Assembly: GCF_900119695.1 (NCBI RefSeq)
Contig: NZ_LT632547.1
Location: forward strand, 1,240,001 to 1,304,000
DNA length: 64,000 bases
Reading direction: 5' to 3'
DNA from: Actinomyces urinae
GTDB lineage: Bacteria; Actinomycetota; Actinomycetes; Actinomycetales; Actinomycetaceae
The notes beneath the pieces are model-generated. The model was not told where the DNA came from. It did no database searches and worked only from the letters and a program-made list of their open reading frames with translations. Positions 17,616 to 26,368 of the stretch are shown here, piece by piece. Made by a program: the position numbers and the translations under genes. The number at the start of each line of letters is the position of its first letter. Positions within the stretch are counted from its first letter, which is position 1.

Positions 17616-18985
17616 GTCAAGTTCCTCAGGCGTGCTATTTCTCGAATCGCGTTAAGGAAGACTTCCTTTGGTGCGCGGACGATGCCAGCGCCAATTTGTC
17701 CGATACCGGCTTGTTTGTGGGCAATTCCGGTGTTGATGACGGGTAAAATATCGGTTTCGGATACCTTTAGAACGTCGATTCCTGAAGGGCTGCCAGCAAA
17801 GTTCAATGGAGGTAATTGGAAAGCTGGATGCTGAGATATGGTGATGCGTCCCATCTCGACCGAAATTTTCAAAGCGTCAGAGGGAACACCGCCAACAAAC
17901 TTCGTGATAGCCGGGGAAGCCGCCATAGCGAAGCCGCCGATTCCTAGGGTCTCCGTAATGGCTGAATCTCCCAGATCTGGATTCGCATCTTCAATGGAGT
18001 AGCCAGGGAAGAATAGGCCATCAGCAGGTCCTACTTCAGCAGTGAACCATGTGTCACCGGTGCCCGCAGTTTGTAGTCCGAATTGGACACCATTGCGTGC
18101 CATCGCAACCACCAGCGTTGAGTTTTCTGTTCCTCTCGCTGCATCCATGCACAACTTTGCAGCGGCCATAGATAGGTTCAGTGCGAAATGATCGTTTGAA
18201 GCAAGGAACTCAAGGGTCTCTCGACCTCTGTCCAGAGTTGATAAGAATGGCGCGAGTTTTCGTGTGAATAAACTCGTAGCAGCAACATTCCTGTTATGCC
18301 CCTCATCTCCCATTGCGAGTGCCTGGCCGAAGAGGGCAGTTGTATCTAAGGGGCCAGTCATCTCGAGACTGCTGTTCAAGGTCGGACCAAGAACATCGCG
18401 CATCCACTTCAGACGCTGTATGACTTCGTCGTCATAGGCTCCGAACCGCAGAACCTTTCCTAGGCCCTCGTTCATAGAGGCGTAGGCTTGTCGGTCTCCA
18501 TCAGAAACTACAAATACCGGCATAGAGGGGGAGAGCACCCCTGCCATGGGACCCACGGCACCGTAATGGTGGCATGGAGAGACTTGAATTTCGCCAGAGT
18601 TCAGTAGGGTAAACGCCTCATCTTCGTTCGTTGCCCAATTTTCAAATATGCTCGCGCCAATCAGGGCTCCTTGCATAGGCCCGCACATTTGGTTGAAAGA
18701 GATAGGAGGTCCTGCATGGAGTAGCAGTCGTTGTTGCAATGCGGGGATTGCTTCTTTGGCTGGAATAATTCCTTGCAACTGTGGTCGTACTGAGTGAACC
18801 TTCGCAATTGCTTCCTCGTTAGCTTTGCGAGTCACCTCGTCATCCAGCATGGAGGTTAGGCGAGCGATTTCGATGTCTCCAAAGGATGGTGGCTCCCATT
18901 GCAGATGCACGACTCGGTCCGATGGTACGGCTTCAACGATCAGTGGAAGACCGATATTCAATATTGAATAATCTTTCGAAAACAT
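17612..18985 (-). CDS. allG: DUF1116 protein, AllG/YlbE-like subunit of oxamate carbamoyltransferase
   Basis: A 457-residue protein of the DUF1116 (YlbE/YahG) family. It contains RLTSMLDDEVTRKANEEA, a glycine-rich MCGPMQGALIGASIFENWA and VSPCHHYGAVGPMAGVLSPS, typical of the family. In E. coli the FdrA, YlbE and YlbF proteins (AllF, AllG, AllH) together act as oxamate carbamoyltransferase, converting oxalurate and phosphate to oxamate and carbamoyl phosphate. It lies two bases after fdrA and overlaps carbamate kinase by four bases, so the set is one operon. Confidence 0.88.
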   Translation of the reverse strand: MFSKDYSILNIGLPLIVEAVPSDRVVHLQWEPPSFGDIEIARLTSMLDDEVTRKANEEAIAKVHSVRPQLQGIIPAKEAIPALQQRLLLHAGPPISFNQMCGPMQGALIGASIFENWATNEDEAFTLLNSGEIQVSPCHHYGAVGPMAGVLSPSMPVFVVSDGDRQAYASMNEGLGKVLRFGAYDDEVIQRLKWMRDVLGPTLNSSLEMTGPLDTTALFGQALAMGDEGHNRNVAATSLFTRKLAPFLSTLDRGRETLEFLASNDHFALNLSMAAAKLCMDAARGTENSTLVVAMARNGVQFGLQTAGTGDTWFTAEVGPADGLFFPGYSIEDANPDLGDSAITETLGIGGFAMAASPAITKFVGGVPSDALKISVEMGRITISQHPAFQLPPLNFAGSPSGIDVLKVSETDILPVINTGIAHKQAGIGQIGAGIVRAPKEVFLNAIREIARLRNLT

Positions 18986-18987
18986 GA

Positions 18988-20412
18988 TTACTCCTTGGAG
19001 ACTAGGTCAATGGCGCAACGTACTGCAGCGGCATTGGAAGGAAATACGAATATGCCTGCATTGCGAAGAATCTCGGCTTGAGATTGATAGCCTTGATGAT
19101 CCTTCTCCGTTCCTGTTATTGACGCGAGAACTACCGGATCGTGCCCGGATTCTCGTGCTTTAGTGATCGCCTGGGTAAGGGGAGTGGCGGGATCAGATGA
19201 CGATCCCCACCCAATAACTACATCAACTAACAAAACGTCTGTGTCTTCGAGATTTTCAATGAATTCGCTTCGAAGGTCTGGGGAGATCATCGGGTGAGGA
19301 CGCCCCTGGGTATACTGGTCGTCACCAAGATCTAGTATGTTGTACGAAACGCCGGCTCGTTCGCAGAGGATCTCCGCCTCGTGAGCCAGCGTTCCTCCAG
19401 TGTAAAGACCCGTTATTTTTGATCCGTCAACAGATGTGTCGACGTGCGGCGTATCAAAGTCGAGTTGTTTCCTGAAATATGCGGCGATCTCAATGGCTGC
19501 GCCTTCTAGGGTGCCGCGGACAGTCATAGAAGAACTGCTGTCTTCTTCCCCGAGCAGGCATGCAATGAGAGGTTTGCTGATCTGCTTCGATACGACTTTG
19601 AGCTTTTCGACCAATTCCTTGGCAGGGGGCTTTGAAATCACAACAATTAGTTTTGTTTCAGGATCAGAGTCGAGTTTTTCGAGTGCTATGAACGTTGCAG
19701 GCCAGCGTACCTTGCCAGACAAGTCGCGGCCTCCGACGCCAATGAGTTGACTGACTCCAATGCCCGCCCGGTCAATAAGCGTCGAAACTTCCTGTGCGCC
19801 CGTACCCGAAGCAGAAACAATGCCGACATTTCCGTGGCTAATCTCGTTGGCAAATCCAAGGGGAGCTTGATCGATAATCGCAGTTCCGCAGTCTGGGCCC
19901 ATTAGCAGAAGGTTCCGATCGTGGGCTAGTTTCTTTAGCCGGTCTTCATCTTCGATGGAGACATTGTCTGAGAAACAGAAGACGTTCAGATCACGCTTAA
20001 GAGCAGTCTCTATGACGGGTGCGGCGTAAACTCCTGGAACTGAGACCGTGGCTAATTCAGGAGTTGAATCCTTTAGGGCCTCATCAATAGTCTTCGGTTC
20101 GAAATCTAATGATTGTGAACCCTTAGTATTCACTTCCGCAGTGAGTTTCTCGTCCGCGAGTTTTAATGCTGCCGTGATCGAATCTGTATCAGTTCCTCGC
20201 ACCGAAATTAGAAGATCATCGGGCCCCGCTTCTAAATCCTCCGGTAGCATGTTCGAGCGGGATAAAATGTCGAGGTTTGAAGGGGTTGCCATCACGACCC
20301 CTGCTTCGAGAATGCCTTCCATTTTTTGCAGGTCTGCGGCTAACGACATTAGAGTAACCGAGTCCCTGTAAAGGCGATGATGGAGACTGTACTCTAAATG
20401 GCTTGCTGACAT
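18988..20412 (-). CDS. allF: FdrA-family acyl-CoA synthetase-like protein, AllF
   Basis: A 474-residue protein related to the alpha/beta succinyl-CoA synthetase fold (FdrA family). It shows GPDCGTAIIDQAPLGFAN, IVSASGTGAQEVSTLIDRAG and GVGGRDLSGKV, which are CoA-ligase-type nucleotide loops. LYTGGTLAHEAEIL and DLGDDQYTQGRPHPMI are also typical of FdrA. It is the proposed catalytic partner in oxamate carbamoyltransferase. A GGAG precedes the ATG. The gene overlaps the DUF2877 gene by 19 bases and is visibly less GC-rich than neighbouring housekeeping genes. Confidence 0.9.
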   Translation of the reverse strand: MSASHLEYSLHHRLYRDSVTLMSLAADLQKMEGILEAGVVMATPSNLDILSRSNMLPEDLEAGPDDLLISVRGTDTDSITAALKLADEKLTAEVNTKGSQSLDFEPKTIDEALKDSTPELATVSVPGVYAAPVIETALKRDLNVFCFSDNVSIEDEDRLKKLAHDRNLLLMGPDCGTAIIDQAPLGFANEISHGNVGIVSASGTGAQEVSTLIDRAGIGVSQLIGVGGRDLSGKVRWPATFIALEKLDSDPETKLIVVISKPPAKELVEKLKVVSKQISKPLIACLLGEEDSSSSMTVRGTLEGAAIEIAAYFRKQLDFDTPHVDTSVDGSKITGLYTGGTLAHEAEILCERAGVSYNILDLGDDQYTQGRPHPMISPDLRSEFIENLEDTDVLLVDVVIGWGSSSDPATPLTQAITKARESGHDPVVLASITGTEKDHQGYQSQAEILRNAGIFVFPSNAAAVRCAIDLVSKE

Positions 20413-21212
20413 TTTGACTCCTTGATTTTTAAGATTTGGACGGATTGAACAAGGAAACCCAGTAGAAAATCGATGCCCGATGTGTGCCCGATGCGTTGAG
20501 CATTCTCAATCACCCTTGTAGGTGGGTGCTTGCAACTCATTTGGTCAATTAAATCCAAGTGAATTGAGGCGAACTGTCTTTTATAGGCCCAAGACAGTTG
20601 ATGTCTAGAGGCGCGGGTGGTATTCATTAGCCTGTTACGCGCAATTCGGCTCAATGATTTGAAGGTTGTTTCATCACCCGTCGAGAGACAGGCAGCAAGA
20701 GCCCCGGTAAGTATGTCGTCGCCGGCTGGTGTGGCCCCTGCGCCTGCGCCGATTAGAGTAGAGATTCTCTTCGCGTCCTGACTAATTAGGTTTTCAAGCA
20801 TATGCACCGATACTGTGCTACTCGTTTGCGTGATTAGGAGAGCTTGCGTCAGGTATGTCTGATCGAGATTATGTCGTGTGAGAGTTAAATCTGGTCGTGG
20901 GATCAGCGTATTGTCTTGGAAGAATTCTCCCAGAGATACGCGTTGATGTACGGATACTGTCTTGGAAAACAAAGCAAAGTCTTTGTCGCTGATCTGCAGA
21001 CCGCCGGGAACTAATCCACGTTGGGAGTTAGTTACAACTACGAGCTGCCCGCATTCAGTCTCAGTTACGACCGAGGAAGGCCCTTTGTATATGACTTCCA
21101 CTTTTGAAAGGTCCCTTGAAACGAGCGGCTTTGCAGCACTGCAAACCGGCTCTATTCGATACGATAGGACGTTCATGTAACTCACATTAGGCACAGAAAT
21201 AATGTGTGTCAT
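20394..21212 (-). CDS. allH: DUF2877 protein, AllH/YlbF-like
   Basis: A 272-residue protein of the DUF2877 family. The segment LIGAGAGATPAGDDILTGALAACLS is the family hallmark, followed by RNRLMNTTRASRHQLSWAYKR. It is the first gene of the minus-strand cluster and corresponds to YlbF (AllH), the third component of oxamate carbamoyltransferase in E. coli. The start is uncertain: ATG at 21212 has a poor ribosome site and an internal ATG lies 12 codons later. Only 58 bases separate it from the divergent pucR-like gene. Confidence 0.82.
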   Translation of the reverse strand: MTHIISVPNVSYMNVLSYRIEPVCSAAKPLVSRDLSKVEVIYKGPSSVVTETECGQLVVVTNSQRGLVPGGLQISDKDFALFSKTVSVHQRVSLGEFFQDNTLIPRPDLTLTRHNLDQTYLTQALLITQTSSTVSVHMLENLISQDAKRISTLIGAGAGATPAGDDILTGALAACLSTGDETTFKSLSRIARNRLMNTTRASRHQLSWAYKRQFASIHLDLIDQMSCKHPPTRVIENAQRIGHTSGIDFLLGFLVQSVQILKIKESKCQQAI

Positions 21213-21238
21213 CTCTCAAAAATGCCAGTATTATTTCT

Positions 21239-21251
21239 TATAATTGGCCAA
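21239..21251 (+). promoter_or_regulatory. TATAAT element with TTGGCCAA palindrome in front of the PucR gene
   Basis: TATAAT at 21239-21244 lies 27 bases before the PucR-family ATG. The 8-bp palindrome TTGGCCAA (21244-21251) overlaps its end, in the short space shared with the divergent oxamate operon. It could be an operator for the neighbouring regulator. The -35 is weak. Confidence 0.4.
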
Positions 21252-21270
21252 AAAAGACAAAGGAGGTAGT

Positions 21271-22737
21271 ATGGCAGGAATATCGTTGAACCAAGTCATG
21301 CAACTACCTGCCCTGCGTGACGCTCGCGTGGTTGCAGGGCGGGATGGGATGGGGCGCCACGTTCATTCGGTGAATGTCATGGAAGTTCCGGATGTGGAGG
21401 CGTTTGTTCGAACGGGTGATTTGTTGGTAACAACTGCCTATCCAGTTCACCACGACCCCTCGATACTTGTCCGTCTAGTCAAATACTTTCACGTGCGCGG
21501 TCTCGCAGCTTTGGCAATAAAAAAAGGACGTTATTTAGAGCACTGGCCTGAAGGTCTCCTGGAAGTTTGTAACAATCTAGGTTTTCCATTAATTGAACTG
21601 GGAGACAACTTATCGTTCGATGAAGTCATCGGAGAAGTGATGGCAGTTGTCCTCTCCGAATATGGGCCCGAGCCAAGCCGCGCCGATGCTATTCGCCAAC
21701 AACTGACGGAAGTTGCTTTGTCCGGTGGAGGACTTGAGGATATTGCGCTGACACTAGCGGATGCATTGCTGAGTAGGGTGAATATCGTTGACCTTGAAGG
21801 CAAGACACTTGCAGTAGCGGATGCGGAATCTGTAAGAAATGCCCCCGAAGGGGTGCCGGACTATGAGTATGTAGAGTCATTTGAAATTACGGTCGCGTCT
21901 CTTCGCAAAGGGTACATAAAGGTATTTGCGGCCGGTCCCTTAACCATCGGCCAGAAACGGTTAGTGCAGCAGGCTTGTTTTGCGTCAGGCATGCATATTG
22001 CACAACAGCAGGCAACTATTGCAGTTAATGAACGCCTTCGTGCACTTGCATTAGAAGAAATTGTTCGCGGCACAGACGGTGGTGAATCCAGGCATCAGCA
22101 TTTGTTTGATTGGCCTTTGGAAAAATTGGATACCGTCGTGGCCATTTCTAACGCGAAAGCTCTGCCTGATGAAACAGTTGTTCGCAAAATGTGGGGTAGA
22201 TCCGCATTGGCATGGCTGCGTGGTGAGGATGTCATGTTGCTGTGCAATAGACAAGAGATTGGGCGTCCGATTGGTGAGGTGAGCCTAGAATTCTCCAAGT
22301 TGTATTCTCATGATGTTCGAGTTGGCGTTGGGGATGCGGTTGATGAACCGTTACAGTTGGTGCATTCCCATTCGACAGCGTTGGAGGCGCTACGTATTGC
22401 AAGGCTAACGAACCAAAAAGTTGGAATCTATGAGGAATTGGAGTTGGAGCTTCTTCTGCTTTCTTTGGGTTCTGTGCGTGTAGATCGATTTATAGATCGC
22501 AATATTGGCCCATTAATCACCTACGATCACAACAATAAAGGTGCGTTGGTCAACACACTACGCGAAGTGTTGAGCTGTCGTAATGGCAGGGAGGCCGCGG
22601 AACGTTTGTTTATCCACTACAACACCCTCAAGTACCGCCTTGAACAGATCCGAGATCTTCTTGGTGAAGATTGGGACAACCCTGATTTTCATGCTGGATT
22701 GGTTGTTGCGATCCAGCTACAGGAGCTACGCGACTAG
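21271..22737 (+). CDS. PucR-family transcriptional regulator
   Basis: A 488-residue regulator. The N-terminal PucR domain (purine-catabolism regulator-like, about residues 8-125) begins VMQLPALRDARVVAGRDG and includes MEVPDVEAFVRTGDLLVTTAY. A middle GGDEF-like/CdaR segment is followed by the C-terminal PucR helix-turn-helix, AAERLFIHYNTLKYRLEQIRDLLG. The ATG at 21271 has a perfect AAAGGAGG upstream. PucR proteins usually respond to purine or ureide breakdown products, which fits control of the divergent oxamate cluster. It converges, with five bases between stops, on the nucleosidase gene. Confidence 0.92.
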   Translation: MAGISLNQVMQLPALRDARVVAGRDGMGRHVHSVNVMEVPDVEAFVRTGDLLVTTAYPVHHDPSILVRLVKYFHVRGLAALAIKKGRYLEHWPEGLLEVCNNLGFPLIELGDNLSFDEVIGEVMAVVLSEYGPEPSRADAIRQQLTEVALSGGGLEDIALTLADALLSRVNIVDLEGKTLAVADAESVRNAPEGVPDYEYVESFEITVASLRKGYIKVFAAGPLTIGQKRLVQQACFASGMHIAQQQATIAVNERLRALALEEIVRGTDGGESRHQHLFDWPLEKLDTVVAISNAKALPDETVVRKMWGRSALAWLRGEDVMLLCNRQEIGRPIGEVSLEFSKLYSHDVRVGVGDAVDEPLQLVHSHSTALEALRIARLTNQKVGIYEELELELLLLSLGSVRVDRFIDRNIGPLITYDHNNKGALVNTLREVLSCRNGREAAERLFIHYNTLKYRLEQIRDLLGEDWDNPDFHAGLVVAIQLQELRD

Positions 22738-22742
22738 TTGAG

Positions 22743-23567
22743 CTAATACATGTAATTTAGGAGATTCTCAGTAGCGTAGCGAGAAATCTGAGCCGCAACT
22801 TCGCCGTCAATGTGGAAGTCTTGGTTGGCGGCGGGTCCGCAAAGGTCCGAGACTGCCCGCACAGAAATGAACGGCACGCCGGCGCGGGTGCAAACCTGAG
22901 CGGCCGCAGTGGTTTCCATGTCGGCGCCGAGGGCGGCGGGGAAGGTCTCACGCATTTGCTCCACGTTTGCCGCGGTGATGAAAGCGTCAGAAGAGACCAC
23001 TTGGCCAAACCAAACCTGGCCTGTGCCCTGAAGGTGGCTAGAATCCTCGGATTGATCGCAGTTCTCAGGACGGTCAGTCGCAGAACAATCGCTGAGCAGG
23101 GGCTCGTCGGCGAGGGCGGTTCGAGCTTTCTCTACCAGTGCCGGATCCGCGAAGTACTGCTCGGGCATGCCGGGCACCTGCCCGGGAGCGTAGCCAAAAG
23201 CGGTGGCATCGGCCCGCGAGTAGGTGAATGCCGTGCCAACAACAACGTCTCGCACACTTGTTTGTGCGCCCAGGCCACCCGTGGTGCCGCCGCACATGTA
23301 TGCGCTCAAGTTCTCTCCAAAAAGCAGGTGCGCTCGGGCGGCCGCGCTCGCGGCGTTAGCCAGGCCAATGCCCGTGGTGATAACACAAAGTTGGAGCGGC
23401 CCCGCCTCACCCTCAAAAAGGCCTACACGCCAGGTTTGGCCCGCAATGTCAACGCTTGGCTCAAAGCTGGTGAGGTCAAGGAGCGGTTCGGTCTCCATAT
23501 CCATGGCGGCCGCAATGGCAACCGTTTTAAGATCAGTGCTTGCGTGTAAATCTCGTAGGATGTGCAT
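22743..23567 (-). CDS. 5'-methylthioadenosine/S-adenosylhomocysteine nucleosidase-like protein
   Basis: A 274-residue nucleoside phosphorylase-fold enzyme expected to cleave adenine from MTA or SAH for methionine and methyl-cycle salvage. It shows VAIAAAMDMETEPLL near the start, VITTGIGLANAASAAA, ADMETTAAAQVC (substrate glutamate) and SVRAVSDLCG (catalytic aspartate). It is about 40 residues longer than typical Pfs, mainly from an insertion around residues 145-185 rich in D, S and E. No SAM-cycle genes flank it. Other nucleosidase specificities cannot be excluded. Confidence 0.82.
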   Translation of the reverse strand: MHILRDLHASTDLKTVAIAAAMDMETEPLLDLTSFEPSVDIAGQTWRVGLFEGEAGPLQLCVITTGIGLANAASAAARAHLLFGENLSAYMCGGTTGGLGAQTSVRDVVVGTAFTYSRADATAFGYAPGQVPGMPEQYFADPALVEKARTALADEPLLSDCSATDRPENCDQSEDSSHLQGTGQVWFGQVVSSDAFITAANVEQMRETFPAALGADMETTAAAQVCTRAGVPFISVRAVSDLCGPAANQDFHIDGEVAAQISRYATENLLNYMY

Positions 23568-23619
23568 GTGCCCGCTTTCGCTGGTGTTTTGTAAAACTTA
23601 ATTTAGCTCAAGGAACCCG

Positions 23620-25143
23620 ATGGTTTTTGAACCTTCTGTCGCTCCGGCTCACGTGGATGGGCCAAGCCCTGCCGGCATGATTTCCGGTTTGATTGATGTT
23701 GAGGATTCGGTGCGCCCCCTGTCCGTGTTCGACATGTTCCGGATTGGCGTTGGACCTTCGTCTTCGCACACGGTCGGGCCGATGAGGGCAGCGCAGGCGT
23801 TCGCGCAGGAGCTTTACGAGCTGGATTTGAAGCCGCAGGTGGTGCACGCGGAGCTTTTCGGTTCGCTGGGTGCCACGGGCCGCGGCCACTCCACCGACCG
23901 CGCAGCGTTGCTGGGCTTGGAGGGCTACATGCCGGACACGGTTCCGGGCGAGGTGGTCACGGCAATCTCGCAGCGCGTGGAAAGCACGGGTGTGGTTAGT
24001 CTTTTAGGTGGTTGGTGCGAGGCCCGCATGGAGCCGATCGTGATGACTCCATTCACCGTCTTGCCATATCACGTGAACGCTCTGACGCTTACCGCGAAGC
24101 GTGATGGCAAGGAGTTCTCGCGCACCTACTATTCGGTTGGTGGCGGTTTTGTGATGGAAGACCTGTCCGATGATCCGCAGCGGCCAAACGTGCGGGCTCT
24201 CGCTACGCCGCAAGCGGCGCAGCTGCACGCCACGGCCGCTCCTTTCCCGTTCACCACGGCCTCGGCTCTGTTGCAGACCTGCGCGCGCGAGGGCTTGTCA
24301 ATCTCGGATGTGGTTCGCGCTAACGAGGAAGCTGCGCGCTCGCGCGAAGATGTGGACGCTTACCTCGATTTGATTGCAAAAACGATGGAGGAATGCGTCG
24401 AGGCGGGATGCAAGACCGATGGCGTTCTGCCCGGTAGCCTGCGGGTGAAGCGGCGCGCGTCGAACCTGTTTAAGAGCCTGGGCGGGCGAAGTTCCGGCCC
24501 CGCGCAGGGTGATAAGTGGGCGTGTAGTGAGGACGACCCGCTTCGGGCGATGGATTGGGTGAACCTGTATGCGCTCGCGGTAAATGAGGAAAATGCGGCG
24601 GGTCACCGCGTGGTGACGGCCCCAACGAATGGGGCGGCGGGCGTCATCCCTGCGGTGCTTGGGTACCTGTGGCATTTCACGCCGGAGGGCGAGGTGAACC
24701 GGCTGGAGGCCACCCGCGAGTTTTTGCTGGCGGCCACGGCGATTGGGTCGCTGATTAAGACGAACGCGTCGATTGCGGGCGCCGAGGTGGGTTGCCAGGG
24801 CGAGGTTGGTTCGGCCTCGGCAATGGCGGCTGCTGGTTTGGCTCAGGCGTTTGGGGGCACGGCTCCCCAGGTGGAGAATGCAGCGGAGATCGCGATGGAG
24901 CATTCGCTTGGCCTCACTTGCGATCCGGTTGCCGGTTTGGTGCAAATCCCGTGTATTGAGCGCAATGCGATTGCGGCTGTGAAGGCTATTAATGCGGCGC
25001 GTATGGCCATGTGGGGCGATGGGCGTCACACGGTTCCGTTGGATGCGGCGATTGAGACGATGAGGCAGACGGGCCTGGACATGATGTCGAAGTATAAGGA
25101 AACTTCGGCTGGTGGTCTGGCCGTAAATGTCGTTGAGTGTTAA
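23620..25143 (+). CDS. sdaA: L-serine ammonia-lyase, iron-sulfur type
   Basis: A 507-residue single-chain L-serine dehydratase that converts L-serine to pyruvate and ammonia with a [4Fe-4S] cluster. The N-terminal beta domain begins SVFDMFRIGVGPSSSHTVGPM. The catalytic alpha domain contains APTNGAAGVIPAVLGY and cluster cysteines in GCQGEVGSASAMAAAGL and CDPVAGLVQIPCIERN. The length fits the fused form. It is monocistronic and divergent from the nucleosidase gene, and a long regulatory gap follows. Confidence 0.95.
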   Translation: MVFEPSVAPAHVDGPSPAGMISGLIDVEDSVRPLSVFDMFRIGVGPSSSHTVGPMRAAQAFAQELYELDLKPQVVHAELFGSLGATGRGHSTDRAALLGLEGYMPDTVPGEVVTAISQRVESTGVVSLLGGWCEARMEPIVMTPFTVLPYHVNALTLTAKRDGKEFSRTYYSVGGGFVMEDLSDDPQRPNVRALATPQAAQLHATAAPFPFTTASALLQTCAREGLSISDVVRANEEAARSREDVDAYLDLIAKTMEECVEAGCKTDGVLPGSLRVKRRASNLFKSLGGRSSGPAQGDKWACSEDDPLRAMDWVNLYALAVNEENAAGHRVVTAPTNGAAGVIPAVLGYLWHFTPEGEVNRLEATREFLLAATAIGSLIKTNASIAGAEVGCQGEVGSASAMAAAGLAQAFGGTAPQVENAAEIAMEHSLGLTCDPVAGLVQIPCIERNAIAAVKAINAARMAMWGDGRHTVPLDAAIETMRQTGLDMMSKYKETSAGGLAVNVVEC

Positions 25144-25191
25144 CGAGTGTGCGACACGCCCGAGCGCACTAATTCTCTAGGTCATTTAACA

Positions 25192-25413
25192 TCTGTCCAC
25201 TCCACAGTGTCCACAGCATGTGAATATCTATTGTCCACAGTTTCAACAAGCCCTGAACCGGGCGCAGCGGCGTCTGGCTCGGGGCTTTCAAAATGTTTGT
25301 CCTACCCCTGTTAGACCATTGTTTATAGCCGGTTCCAAACAGTGATGCAGAGGGGGTGAGGCCGCGTATACAGGGCCGTTTCACGTCCACAGACAGCCGT
25401 CAGGCCGTCCACA
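25192..25413 (+). promoter_or_regulatory. Cluster of DnaA-box-like sites upstream of nrdH
   Basis: Five same-orientation sites carry a TCCAC(A) core: CTGTCCACT (25192), GTGTCCACA (25207), TTGTCCACA (25231, a canonical actinobacterial box), ACGTCCACA (25383) and CCGTCCACA (25405). They lie in the 446-base gene-free stretch 25144-25589. No dnaA or dnaN gene is near, so this is not an evident oriC. DnaA control of ribonucleotide reductase is known in E. coli, which makes regulation the likely role. Confidence 0.5.
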
Positions 25414-25470
25414 GCCTCTCTTTCTTGAGTGAAGAAAAATGCTCCATATTGTGGTCGTGATGTAACTCAA

Positions 25471-25486
25471 CCACTAGGTATAGTGT
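25471..25486. promoter_or_regulatory. NrdR-box-like operator upstream of nrdHIE
   Basis: CCACTAGGTATAGTGT matches 13 of 16 positions of the NrdR consensus (ACACWATATATWGTGT). A weaker copy begins near 25502, at the usual spacing of about 31 bases. The box is enclosed by an outer inverted repeat, ATGTAACT (25460-25467) and AGTTACAT (25492-25499). NrdR represses ribonucleotide reductase genes when dATP is abundant; no nrdR gene is in the window. Confidence 0.6.
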
Positions 25487-25589
25487 CTAGAAGTTACATA
25501 CGGGCTAAACATCTAGTACAATCACATGAGTGTAGTTACAAGGCGCGGATTCGTCCGGGTCTTAGATAAGAATCGTTGAGGAGAATGCC

Positions 25590-25838
25590 ATGAGCATCAC
25601 CGTTTACAGCAAGCCGATGTGCGTCCAGTGTGACGCCACTAAGCGCGCGCTGAACAAGCAGGATTTGGTGTACGAAGAAGTCGATCTGACTGAGGATCCA
25701 AATGCGCTTGAGTTCGTGAAGTCGCTCGGCTACGTGCAGGCTCCTGTAGTTATGGCTGGCGACCAGCACTGGGCGGGCTACCGTCCGGATCTGATTAAGA
25801 AGATCGCTAAGGAAGCCGCCCTCGTAGTCAACGGCTAA
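25590..25838 (+). CDS. nrdH: Glutaredoxin-like electron donor NrdH
   Basis: An 82-residue thioredoxin-fold protein that reduces class Ib ribonucleotide reductase. The redox motif CVQC is at residues 11-14 (KPMCVQCDATKRAL), and the NrdH-type C-terminal WAGYRPDLI is present. GAGGAG precedes the ATG. A strong hairpin follows before nrdI, so its transcript level may differ from nrdIE. Confidence 0.95.
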   Translation: MSITVYSKPMCVQCDATKRALNKQDLVYEEVDLTEDPNALEFVKSLGYVQAPVVMAGDQHWAGYRPDLIKKIAKEAALVVNG

Positions 25839-25843
25839 AGCCA

Positions 25844-25872
25844 AACCCGGCCGTCACATTTGGTGGCCGGGT
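25844..25872 (+). terminator. Intra-operon hairpin between nrdH and nrdI
   Basis: AACCCGGCC, a twelve-base loop, GGCCGGGTT. An A-rich stretch rather than a T tract follows, so it may be an attenuator or mRNA-processing element. Confidence 0.5.
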
Positions 25873-25939
25873 TAACTATGCAAAAAACCCTTTCGAATCA
25901 GAAGTACCCGTAAAACAGCAGTTGAGCAGAAGGTAAGTC

Positions 25940-26368
25940 ATGTCGGAAAAGAAGAGTGTGGACAAGTACATACTTGTTGTGTACTTTTCGTCAGCGACGG
26001 GCAACACTAAGCGGTTTGTGGAAAAGTTGGGGTTTAGGAACTCGCGTATTCATCTGTTGCCGCGCGATGAGTTCTTGTATGTGCATGAACCGTACGTTCT
26101 GATCGTTCCCACCTATGGGGGAGGGAACTTGAAGGGCGCGGTTCCAAAACAGGTGATTAAGTTTTTGAACGTGAAAGAGAATCGGGATTTGTGCCGCGGA
26201 GTGATTTCGGGGGGAAACACGAATTTCGGTCAGGCTTACGGCCTTGCGGGTGATGTGATTGCTCGCAAGCTGGGTGTGCCACACATGTATCGGTTCGAGC
26301 TTCTTGGTACCAGCCAGGATGTTTCTAAAGTGCAAGAAGGATTGAGAGAATTTTGGCAGAAAATCTGA
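25940..26368 (+). CDS. nrdI: Flavodoxin-like NrdI, activator of class Ib ribonucleotide reductase
   Basis: A 142-residue flavodoxin-fold protein that supplies the oxidant used to assemble the Mn2-tyrosyl radical in NrdF. The FMN-phosphate loop is [33 protein letters not shown] and [16 protein letters not shown] are NrdI-specific flavin loops. Its end overlaps the start of nrdE by 16 bases. Confidence 0.95.
   Translation: MSEKKSVDKYILVVYFSSATGNTKRFVEKLGFRNSRIHLLPRDEFLYVHEPYVLIVPTYGGGNLKGAVPKQVIKFLNVKENRDLCRGVISGGNTNFGQAYGLAGDVIARKLGVPHMYRFELLGTSQDVSKVQEGLREFWQKI

Noticed and set aside
25144-25589. Chromosomal replication origin
   Set aside because: DnaA-like boxes are present, but there is no dnaA, dnaN, rpmH or parAB nearby and no clear AT-rich unwinding element. 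A regulatory reading is preferred.
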